Notes under the pieces: generated by a model
Told to the model about the DNA's origin: nothing
Seen by the model: the letters and a program-made list of their open reading frames with translations, nothing else
Database searches by the model: none
Origin: JAPPHA01 sp963662815
GTDB taxonomy: Bacteria; Pseudomonadota; Alphaproteobacteria; Rhodobacterales; Rhodobacteraceae
Assembly (NCBI GenBank): GCA_963662815.2
Contig: CAXXWA010000020.1
Location: 248,001 to 312,000, forward strand
Reading direction: 5' to 3'
Length of the DNA: 64,000 nucleotides
Position numbers and translations under genes: made by a program
Shown: in pieces, positions 27,911 to 36,664 of the stretch
Layout of the letters: each line of letters begins with the position of its first letter
Numbering within the stretch: the stretch's first letter is position 1

Positions 27911-28434
27911 ATGCGCAAGGGAAGATTGAAGCGGCATCTCAAGAGAAAGAAACCGTCAATTAAACCGCATGATCGAGTTCTGGTGGTATGCGAAAGATCG
28001 AAAACGGAACCACAATACCTGAATGAGCTTTTGATTCACTATAGGCTCAGCACTGCACATATTGATGTGGTTGGAGCGGGAATTGACCCGGTTTCTCTTG
28101 TTCGAGGCGCAATGAAGCGGGCCAAGACAGAAACTAAGCGAGGAGACGCGTTTTATCGGGTGTATTGCGTGTTCGAAAGGAATTCGCATGCGAGTTTTTC
28201 TCAGGCTTCTATAATGGCGAACCAACTTAAAATGCACTTGGCACGGTCATGGCCGTGCTTTGAATTTTGGCTCTTGCTTCATTTTCGGTATGTTCGGAGT
28301 CCATACTCAGCGGCAGGACGGCGAAGTGCTAGTGAAATTTGTGTTTCTGAGCTGATCAACAACTTTCCAAAATACAGCAAGGGTGAGTTGGTACATTCTT
28401 TGAACTGCTGCCCAAACTCGAAACTGCAATTAAA
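27911..28434 (+). pseudogene. RloB/AbiLii-like TOPRIM-type protein, 5' part (cut by IS1634)
   Basis: The peptide VLVVCERSKTEPQYLNELLI, then VYCVFERNSHASF and SWPCFEFWLLLHF, matches the RloB family layout (usually VCEGxxTE, DxDxH and SNPCFELWLLLHF). The positions normally holding Gly and the two acidic residues read Arg, Glu and Asn, so catalytic metal binding is doubtful. A one-base loss near 28395 sends the frame to an early stop at 28438, while the right frame continues FFELLPKLETAIK up to the IS1634 insertion at 28434. It follows the RloA-like gene and is AT-rich. Confidence 0.7.
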
Positions 28435-30535
28435 CTGAAGTTCTAGGCGATTCTGGCTTTGTTTTCGCGATTTTCCGCGTATATTCAAGGTGCTGGAGGG
28501 TTCGAGGAAGCGTCCAGTCCGGTTTCGTGTAGGCACTAGGATGCCTCAGGCCGTCTTGCGCTCCGTCAGGAGGCTTCCCGCCCGATAGTGCGCATTTTCC
28601 TGCATTTCGCGGATGTTTCCGCTTGACATCATATGTCGAGCCGGTCAGAAAGGGGCGAATCAGTAGGCACTAGTTTCCAGGACGCTCCCGTGACCAAGCC
28701 CGCAGGCATGCACGTCGCCGTCATCAAGTCCCGCCAGAACGGAAAGACATACACTTCCGTCCTCCTCCGACAGAGCTACCGCGACCACGACAACCGGGTG
28801 CAGAAGCGGACCCTCGCCAATCTCTCGCACCTGCCGCCGCACACGATCCCGCTGCTGCGCGGCGCGCTGGCGGGAAAGCGGTACGCGGAGGCCGGCGACG
28901 TGCTTGGGGACCCGGTCCGATCCCGCCACCATGGGGCGGTGCAGGCGGTGCAGACGGCCATGAACGCCATCGGCCTTCCCCGCCTCGTCGCCCGCGAGCG
29001 GTGCCCGGAACGCGACCTTGTCCTCGCCATGGTCGCCGGCCGCATCCTCAGGCCGAACTCCAAGCTCGCCACCACCCGATGGTGGCGGAACACCACCCTG
29101 CCGCAGGAGTTCGCCATCGCCGACGACGTCGCCGCCGATGACCTCTACGCGGCGATGGACTGGCTCGACGAGCGGCAGGAGGGCATCCAGGGACGCCTGG
29201 CGCGGCGCTGGATCGCGGAAGGCGATCTCGTTCTCTGGGACCTGTCCTCGACCTGGTACGAGGGAAGCCACTGTCCGCTCGCGCGCTTCGGCTGCAGCCG
29301 CGACCGCAAGCGGGGTCTCCCGCAGATCAACTTCGGCCTCCTCTGCGACCGCGACGGGCGCCCGGTCTCGGTCTCCGCATATCCGGGAAACATCACCGAC
29401 AAGGAGACCCTCCTGCCCGAGCTCGACCGCCTGCAGCGCCGCTACGGGCTCTCCCGGGTGGTGATGGTCGGGGACCGCGGCATGATCGTCAAGGCCACCA
29501 TCGCGGCCCTGCGCGCCCGCGGCGGCGCCGACTGGATCACCGCCCTCAAGAGCCAGACCATCCGCAAGCTCGCCCGCCAGGGCCGTCCCGACCGTTTCCA
29601 GGACCCCGAACACGAGCAGACGCTGTTCGAGATCCGCGACCATCCGGACTTCCCCGGCGAGCGCCTCGTCGCCTGCCGCAATCCCCGCCTCGCCGGGCAC
29701 CGCGCCCGCGTCCGGCAGGAGCTGCTCGAGGCCACCGAAAAGGCGCTCGCGAAGATCGCCGCACGCGTCGAGGGCGGAACCCTCGAGGGCGAGGCCGACA
29801 TCGGTCTCGCCGTCGGCGAGGTCATCAACACGAAGAAGATGAAGAAGCACTTCGACGTCGACATCGCCGCGACCGGCTTCGGCTTCAGCCGCGACCGGGA
29901 CTCCATCGACGCCGAGGCCGCCCTCGACGGCATATACGTCATCCGCACATCGCTCGGCGACGACGACATGGACGCCGAGGAATGCGTCAGGGGATGCAAG
30001 GCCCTGACCCGCGCGGAGCGCGCATTCCGATGCCTCAAGCTCAGCGACCTCCAGGTCCGGCCGATATTCCACCGCCTTGCGCACCGGGTCCGCGCCCACT
30101 TCTTCATCTGCATGCTCGCCTACCTCGTCGAATGGCACATGCGGAAGGCATGGGCCCCCCTGTGCTATACCGACACCGAACCCGACGAGACCGGGGATCC
30201 GGTCCTGCCCGCCCGGCGCTCGGAGCCGGCACTGACCAAGGTTCATACCCACACCCTGCCGGACGGCAGCGGCGCCCACAGCTTCCGGACGCTTCTCGAC
30301 AGCCTGTCGACCATCGTGCGCTCGACGCACCGGATTCCGGGCGCAGGCGACGGGCCGGAGGCCGAGGTCGAGGTGACGACCCGGCCTGACGACTGCCAGA
30401 AGAAGGCGCTCGATCTGCTGAAGGACAACGCGAAGATGCAGCGAAGCACAGGAATGTAGGCAGAGCGGGACAGGCCGCTTCGGCGTACTCCGTTGACAAA
30501 ACACAATATTTTCGTCAACCACCAAAGAACTTCAG
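28435..30535 (+). mobile_element. IS1634-family insertion sequence, complete
   Basis: A 2101-bp element with terminal inverted repeats CTGAAGTTCT at 28435 and its complement ending at 30535. The flanking 6-bp direct repeat ATTAAA (28429-28434 and 30536-30541) is a clean target duplication. It carries one transposase gene on the plus strand and interrupts the RloB-like gene. The motif GTAGGCACTAG occurs twice in its left part (near 28530 and 28662), possibly regulatory. Confidence 0.9.
28690..30459 (+). CDS. IS1634-family DDE transposase
   Basis: A transposase of about 589 residues. Visible features are LVLWDLSSTWYEGSHCPLAR, RKRGLPQINFGLLCDRDGRP, VMVGDRGMIVKATIAALRAR and the C-terminal ERAFRCLKLSDLQVRPIFHR with RVRAHFFICMLAYLVEWHMR, all typical of the IS1634 branch of the IS4 clan. 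DLSST, GDRGM and ERAFR carry the DDE triad. GTG 28690 has AGGA 8 bases upstream; ATG 28708 is an alternative. It appears intact and the element ends are intact, so it may be active. Confidence 0.9.
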   Translation: MTKPAGMHVAVIKSRQNGKTYTSVLLRQSYRDHDNRVQKRTLANLSHLPPHTIPLLRGALAGKRYAEAGDVLGDPVRSRHHGAVQAVQTAMNAIGLPRLVARERCPERDLVLAMVAGRILRPNSKLATTRWWRNTTLPQEFAIADDVAADDLYAAMDWLDERQEGIQGRLARRWIAEGDLVLWDLSSTWYEGSHCPLARFGCSRDRKRGLPQINFGLLCDRDGRPVSVSAYPGNITDKETLLPELDRLQRRYGLSRVVMVGDRGMIVKATIAALRARGGADWITALKSQTIRKLARQGRPDRFQDPEHEQTLFEIRDHPDFPGERLVACRNPRLAGHRARVRQELLEATEKALAKIAARVEGGTLEGEADIGLAVGEVINTKKMKKHFDVDIAATGFGFSRDRDSIDAEAALDGIYVIRTSLGDDDMDAEECVRGCKALTRAERAFRCLKLSDLQVRPIFHRLAHRVRAHFFICMLAYLVEWHMRKAWAPLCYTDTEPDETGDPVLPARRSEPALTKVHTHTLPDGSGAHSFRTLLDSLSTIVRSTHRIPGAGDGPEAEVEVTTRPDDCQKKALDLLKDNAKMQRSTGM

Positions 30536-30646
30536 ATTAAAGATGCCAAGAGGACACGGGTCGATGCGGAAGAAACTGGAGATGACAATCCTTCTACCGA
30601 GTTCCATGAACTAGTGGAGTACCTCCAATCGTTGGCCAAGCATTGA
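30536..30646 (+). pseudogene. RloB/AbiLii-like protein, 3' end after IS1634
   Basis: Immediately after the IS1634 target duplication the frame IKDAKRTRVDAEETGDDNPS, then TEFHELVEYLQSLAKH, runs to a stop at 30646. The NPST...LVEYL ending is the normal RloB C-terminus and joins in frame with AIK before the insertion once one copy of ATTAAA is removed. This shows what the IS interrupted. Confidence 0.7.
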
Positions 30647-30898
30647 TGGTGAATGACAGCATGTTGACGAATCAAGCTTGCCAAAGTTAGTTTTTCAACG
30701 ACCGTGTTCAGGGCTCTAAGGGCGAGTTCGATCCGATCAATAGCCGCCTTCCTTGTTCCTTGCCGAAAGCGATGCGGAAACGCATGGCTTCCGAATTGGC
30801 GGCGGTCGGAGCCAGACACTTTATGACCGTAGGAATTTACATAAGGAAGCTCGCCAAAATAACTTGCCCATTTTGTGTTGATCCTGTACCGTGCTACC

Positions 30899-31294
30899 AT
30901 GGATTGCGTGGTGGAGACTCTGAGGCACAAGTTCGAGATGATGCGCCCGGTTCTGGACGAGCGGGGGCGTCGTCTCTGGGCCGGCGTCGAGGCCAGCGCC
31001 ATCGGGCGGGGCGGGATTTCGCGCGTGGCCGAGGCGACGGGCCTTTCGCGGGCCACGGTCCGGCAGGGCGTCAAGGACGTCGCTTCGGGTGCCGCGGCAC
31101 CTGCCGACGGGCGTTCCTCCGACGGGAGAACGCGAAAGCCTGGCGGCGGGCGCAAGCGCCTGACGGAGAGCGACCCGGAACTGCTGTCCGCCCTTGAGCG
31201 CCAGCTTGAGCCGGTGACCTGCGGCGGCCCGGAGAGCCCGTTGCGCTGGACCTGCAACAGCGCGGCCTCGCTTGCGGCGCGGATGGGGGCGGAG
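30899..31294 (+). pseudogene. ISAzo13-family transposase, 5' part
   Basis: From ATG 30899 the product reads VVETLRHKFEMMRPVLDERG, RLWAGVEASAIGRGGISRVA and GGGRKRLTESDPELLSALER, the N-terminal half of ISAzo13 transposases. It ends at SLAARMGAE, where the nested insert begins; the matching continuation GRKVSERTVNRLL resumes at 39179. Confidence 0.88.
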
Positions 31295-32189
31295 GTAGAG
31301 TCGGGGGGAGGCGCGCCCTGCCGTAGGTCGAGGGAGTAGCAGTTTGCCGGCGGCTTTCGCCATGTGCCGGTGCCTCAGTCTCTCCCCTAGCCACGTTTCC
31401 TCGCCCCCGCTCTCCGAACCCGGCGTGCGGATTTCCCGCACCGGGCTCTCCAGTGGGATCATGCACCTCGCACACGGACCACCGGAACGGGTCGTGGGAG
31501 GGAGGAGCCGGTTGGTCCGGTGCCCAAGGCCGCTGCACGCCAGCCTTCCTGCCTCCCGCGTCGTTTCCGGTGTGCCGCCGGGCCTGTCAACGCCCCGGCA
31601 GCGTCGAACCGTCTGGGTCCGACCCCTTCGCTTCCGCATGTGACGCGTTCCGAAGTCTCTGCCCTCAAGGCGGGGTAATAGGCAAAGCCACTCCCGCAGG
31701 CGTTCATCCTTTCCGCGTCCTTCCGCACCTGAGGCCCCTTCCCTCGACCGGCATTGCCCGGCGTCCCCAGTACTACGGGCCTCTCCGCCACCCTGACGGC
31801 CCGGACCGGTCCTTGCGGATTTCCGGTTGGCGCGTGCACGCCACCGACAGGGCTTCCCGTGTTGCTGCATTCTCCATCTTCCATGCATGCCGGCGCCACT
31901 ACCCCGGCGGGTCCGGTCGGTGCGTCTGTCGCTCGCTTCCCGACCGATGCCAGGCTTCCCCTGCCATTGGGAGGGTCGCCACCCGCATTGGGATTTTCGA
32001 GGCCTGCTCAGCGTTCACTTCACGTTCCGGCCTGCATGGTCGCTGAACCGCCCAACGGCGGCCCTTTTGTCCGCAGTGCTTCAAACCATGTCGTTGCCTC
32101 CACGATCCGCTGCGGTCGCTATCAACCGGAGCGACAGGTGTTGAGCGGGATTCGCACCCGCAAGGAGAATGCGCCTTTCCACGGCGCAC
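31295..32189 (-). ncRNA. Group II intron-like unit, copy 1 (last in transcription order)
   Basis: Minus-strand unit from GTGCGCC (32189) to CTAC (31295). The domain V-like hairpin is at 31416-31448: GAGCCCGG pairs with CCGGGTTC (8 bp including the AGC/GTT element), then a CG bulge, an upper stem TGCGG/CCGCA and a GAAA-containing loop. The 5' end forms a GCGCC/GGCGC stem as domain I often does. The 3' flank is the 10-bp IS4 target copy in the ISAzo13 transposase gene. Confidence 0.78.
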
Positions 32190-33084
32190 GTAGAGTCGGG
32201 GGGAGGCGCGCCCTGCCGTAGGTCGAGGGAGTAGCAGTTTGCCGGCGGCTTTCGCCATGTGCCGGTGCCTCAGTCTCTCCCGTAGCCACGTTTCCTCGCC
32301 CCCGCTCTCCGAACCCGGCGTGCGGATTTCCCGCACCGGGCTCTCCAGTGGGATCATGCACCTCGCACACGGACCACCGGAACGGGTCGTGGGAGGGAGG
32401 AGCCGGTTGGTCCGGTGCCCAAGGCCGCTGCACGCCAGCCTTCCTGCCTCCCGCGTCGTTTCCGGTGTGCCGCCGGGCCTGTCAACGCCCCGGCAGCGTC
32501 GAACCGTCTGGGTCCGACCCCTTCGCTTCCGCATGTGACGCGTTCCGAAGTCTCTGCCCTCAAGGCGGGGTAATAGGCAGAGCCACTCCCGCAGGCGTTC
32601 ATCCTTTCCGCGTCCCTCCTCACCTGAGGCCCCTTCCCTCGACCGGCATTGCCCGGCGTCCCCAGTACTACGGGCCTCTCCGCCACCCTGACGGCCCGGA
32701 CCGGTCCTTGCGGATTTCCGGTTGGCGCGTGCACGCCACCGACAGGGCTTCCCGTGTTGCTGCATTCTCCATCTTCCATGCATGCCGACGCCACTACCCC
32801 GGCGGATCCGGTCGGTGCGTCCGTCGCTCGCTTCCCGACCGATGCCAGGCTTCCCCTGCCATTGGGAGGGTCGCCACCCGCATTGGGATTTTCGAGGCCT
32901 GCTCAGCGTTCACTTCACGTTCCGGCCTGCATGGTCGCTGAGCCGCCCAACGGCGGCCCTTTTGTCCGCAGTGCTTCAAACCATGTCGTTGCCTCCATGA
33001 TCCGCCGCGGTCGCTATCAACCGGAGCGACAGGTGTTGAGCGGGATTCGCACCCGCAAGGAGAATGCGCCTTTCCACGGCGCAC
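32190..33084 (-). ncRNA. Group II intron-like unit, copy 2 (sequence variant)
   Basis: Same length and ends as the others, but about a dozen base differences are visible (for example near 32282, 32580, 32615-32620, 32788, 32805, 32821, 32941, 32998 and 33005). The domain V hairpin at 32311-32343 is unchanged. Confidence 0.78.
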
Positions 33085-33979
33085 GTAGAGTCGGGGGGAG
33101 GCGCGCCCTGCCGTAGGTCGAGGGAGTAGCAGTTTGCCGGCGGCTTTCGCCATGTGCCGGTGCCTCAGTCTCTCCCCTAGCCACGTTTCCTCGCCCCCGC
33201 TCTCCGAACCCGGCGTGCGGATTTCCCGCACCGGGCTCTCCAGTGGGATCATGCACCTCGCACACGGACCACCGGAACGGGTCGTGGGAGGGAGGAGCCG
33301 GTTGGTCCGGTGCCCAAGGCCGCTGCACGCCAGCCTTCCTGCCTCCCGCGTCGTTTCCGGTGTGCCGCCGGGCCTGTCAACGCCCCGGCAGCGTCGAACC
33401 GTCTGGGTCCGACCCCTTCGCTTCCGCATGTGACGCGTTCCGAAGTCTCTGCCCTCAAGGCGGGGTAATAGGCAAAGCCACTCCCGCAGGCGTTCATCCT
33501 TTCCGCGTCCTTCCGCACCTGAGGCCCCTTCCCTCGACCGGCATTGCCCGGCGTCCCCAGTACTACGGGCCTCTCCGCCACCCTGACGGCCCGGACCGGT
33601 CCTTGCGGATTTCCGGTTGGCGCGTGCACGCCACCGACAGGGCTTCCCGTGTTGCTGCATTCTCCATCTTCCATGCATGCCGGCGCCACTACCCCGGCGG
33701 GTCCGGTCGGTGCGTCTGTCGCTCGCTTCCCGACCGATGCCAGGCTTCCCCTGCCATTGGGAGGGTCGCCACCCGCATTGGGATTTTCGAGGCCTGCTCA
33801 GCGTTCACTTCACGTTCCGGCCTGCATGGTCGCTGAACCGCCCAACGGCGGCCCTTTTGTCCGCAGTGCTTCAAACCATGTCGTTGCCTCCACGATCCGC
33901 TGCGGTCGCTATCAACCGGAGCGACAGGTGTTGAGCGGGATTCGCACCCGCAAGGAGAATGCGCCTTTCCACGGCGCAC
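33085..33979 (-). ncRNA. Group II intron-like unit, copy 3
   Basis: Identical in reading to copy 1. Domain V at 33206-33238. Confidence 0.78.
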
Positions 33980-34874
33980 GTAGAGTCGGGGGGAGGCGCG
34001 CCCTGCCGTAGGTCGAGGGAGTAGCAGTTTGCCGGCGGCTTTCGCCATGTGCCGGTGCCTCAGTCTCTCCCCTAGCCACGTTTCCTCGCCCCCGCTCTCC
34101 GAACCCGGCGTGCGGATTTCCCGCACCGGGCTCTCCAGTGGGATCATGCACCTCGCACACGGACCACCGGAACGGGTCGTGGGAGGGAGGAGCCGGTTGG
34201 TCCGGTGCCCAAGGCCGCTGCACGCCAGCCTTCCTGCCTCCCGCGTCGTTTCCGGTGTGCCGCCGGGCCTGTCAACGCCCCGGCAGCGTCGAACCGTCTG
34301 GGTCCGACCCCTTCGCTTCCGCATGTGACGCGTTCCGAAGTCTCTGCCCTCAAGGCGGGGTAATAGGCAAAGCCACTCCCGCAGGCGTTCATCCTTTCCG
34401 CGTCCTTCCGCACCTGAGGCCCCTTCCCTCGACCGGCATTGCCCGGCGTCCCCAGTACTACGGGCCTCTCCGCCACCCTGACGGCCCGGACCGGTCCTTG
34501 CGGATTTCCGGTTGGCGCGTGCACGCCACCGACAGGGCTTCCCGTGTTGCTGCATTCTCCATCTTCCATGCATGCCGGCGCCACTACCCCGGCGGGTCCG
34601 GTCGGTGCGTCTGTCGCTCGCTTCCCGACCGATGCCAGGCTTCCCCTGCCATTGGGAGGGTCGCCACCCGCATTGGGATTTTCGAGGCCTGCTCAGCGTT
34701 CACTTCACGTTCCGGCCTGCATGGTCGCTGAACCGCCCAACGGCGGCCCTTTTGTCCGCAGTGCTTCAAACCATGTCGTTGCCTCCACGATCCGCTGCGG
34801 TCGCTATCAACCGGAGCGACAGGTGTTGAGCGGGATTCGCACCCGCAAGGAGAATGCGCCTTTCCACGGCGCAC
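33980..34874 (-). ncRNA. Group II intron-like unit, copy 4
   Basis: Identical in reading to copy 1. Domain V at 34101-34133. Confidence 0.78.
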
Positions 34875-35769
34875 GTAGAGTCGGGGGGAGGCGCGCCCTG
34901 CCGTAGGTCGAGGGAGTAGCAGTTTGCCGGCGGCTTTCGCCATGTGCCGGTGCCTCAGTCTCTCCCCTAGCCACGTTTCCTCGCCCCCGCTCTCCGAACC
35001 CGGCGTGCGGATTTCCCGCACCGGGCTCTCCAGTGGGATCATGCACCTCGCACACGGACCACCGGAACGGGTCGTGGGAGGGAGGAGCCGGTTGGTCCGG
35101 TGCCCAAGGCCGCTGCACGCCAGCCTTCCTGCCTCCCGCGTCGTTTCCGGTGTGCCGCCGGGCCTGTCAACGCCCCGGCAGCGTCGAACCGTCTGGGTCC
35201 GACCCCTTCGCTTCCGCATGTGACGCGTTCCGAAGTCTCTGCCCTCAAGGCGGGGTAATAGGCAAAGCCACTCCCGCAGGCGTTCATCCTTTCCGCGTCC
35301 TTCCGCACCTGAGGCCCCTTCCCTCGACCGGCATTGCCCGGCGTCCCCAGTACTACGGGCCTCTCCGCCACCCTGACGGCCCGGACCGGTCCTTGCGGAT
35401 TTCCGGTTGGCGCGTGCACGCCACCGACAGGGCTTCCCGTGTTGCTGCATTCTCCATCTTCCATGCATGCCGGCGCCACTACCCCGGCGGGTCCGGTCGG
35501 TGCGTCTGTCGCTCGCTTCCCGACCGATGCCAGGCTTCCCCTGCCATTGGGAGGGTCGCCACCCGCATTGGGATTTTCGAGGCCTGCTCAGCGTTCACTT
35601 CACGTTCCGGCCTGCATGGTCGCTGAACCGCCCAACGGCGGCCCTTTTGTCCGCAGTGCTTCAAACCATGTCGTTGCCTCCACGATCCGCTGCGGTCGCT
35701 ATCAACCGGAGCGACAGGTGTTGAGCGGGATTCGCACCCGCAAGGAGAATGCGCCTTTCCACGGCGCAC
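34875..35769 (-). ncRNA. Group II intron-like unit, copy 5
   Basis: Identical in reading to copy 1. Domain V at 34996-35028. Confidence 0.78.
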
Positions 35770-36664
35770 GTAGAGTCGGGGGGAGGCGCGCCCTGCCGTA
35801 GGTCGAGGGAGTAGCAGTTTGCCGGCGGCTTTCGCCATGTGCCGGTGCCTCAGTCTCTCCCCTAGCCACGTTTCCTCGCCCCCGCTCTCCGAACCCGGCG
35901 TGCGGATTTCCCGCACCGGGCTCTCCAGTGGGATCATGCACCTCGCACACGGACCACCGGAACGGGTCGTGGGAGGGAGGAGCCGGTTGGTCCGGTGCCC
36001 AAGGCCGCTGCACGCCAGCCTTCCTGCCTCCCGCGTCGTTTCCGGTGTGCCGCCGGGCCTGTCAACGCCCCGGCAGCGTCGAACCGTCTGGGTCCGACCC
36101 CTTCGCTTCCGCATGTGACGCGTTCCGAAGTCTCTGCCCTCAAGGCGGGGTAATAGGCAAAGCCACTCCCGCAGGCGTTCATCCTTTCCGCGTCCTTCCG
36201 CACCTGAGGCCCCTTCCCTCGACCGGCATTGCCCGGCGTCCCCAGTACTACGGGCCTCTCCGCCACCCTGACGGCCCGGACCGGTCCTTGCGGATTTCCG
36301 GTTGGCGCGTGCACGCCACCGACAGGGCTTCCCGTGTTGCTGCATTCTCCATCTTCCATGCATGCCGGCGCCACTACCCCGGCGGGTCCGGTCGGTGCGT
36401 CTGTCGCTCGCTTCCCGACCGATGCCAGGCTTCCCCTGCCATTGGGAGGGTCGCCACCCGCATTGGGATTTTCGAGGCCTGCTCAGCGTTCACTTCACGT
36501 TCCGGCCTGCATGGTCGCTGAACCGCCCAACGGCGGCCCTTTTGTCCGCAGTGCTTCAAACCATGTCGTTGCCTCCACGATCCGCTGCGGTCGCTATCAA
36601 CCGGAGCGACAGGTGTTGAGCGGGATTCGCACCCGCAAGGAGAATGCGCCTTTCCACGGCGCAC
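35770..36664 (-). ncRNA. Group II intron-like unit, copy 6 (first in transcription order)
   Basis: Identical in reading to copy 1. Domain V at 35891-35923. Its 5' flank on the minus strand is the terminal sequence of the IS4 element (AAATGCCATTG), so this is the only copy with a non-intron 5' exon. Confidence 0.78.

Larger units (their letters stand above)
31295..36664 (-). repeat. Array of six head-to-tail 895-bp units, group II intron-like
   Basis: Six exact 895-bp periods (6 x 895 = 5370 bp) fill the space between the left copy of the IS4 target duplication and the left end of the IS4 element, with no leftover bases. On the minus strand each unit starts GTGCGCC, ends ACTCTAC and is joined directly to the next GTGCG. 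Each holds a domain V-like 33-base hairpin 121 bases before its 3' end. Five units appear identical; the unit at 32190-33084 has about a dozen substitutions. No reverse transcriptase is encoded; repeated open frames (99-294 codons) are by-products of the high GC content. Confidence 0.95.

Noticed and set aside
28660..30525. 621-codon minus-strand frame opposite the IS1634 transposase
   Set aside because: It is the shadow of the GC-rich transposase gene; the plus strand carries all conserved motifs.
30647..30843. Possible minus-strand gene remnant (AAIDRIELALRALNTVVEKL)
   Set aside because: The peptide looks mildly protein-like, but it overlaps the RloB tail antisense and no family could be named.
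31899..36374. Repeated open frames of 294, 197, 155, 146, 105, 103 and 99 codons in the 895-bp units
   Set aside because: They recur only because the unit repeats, occupy several frames at once, cross unit junctions, show Arg/Pro/Gly-rich composition, and conflict with a structured RNA. No reverse transcriptase or other family motif is present.
31295..36664. CRISPR array
   Set aside because: The repeat is 895 bp with no spacers and no cas genes nearby.
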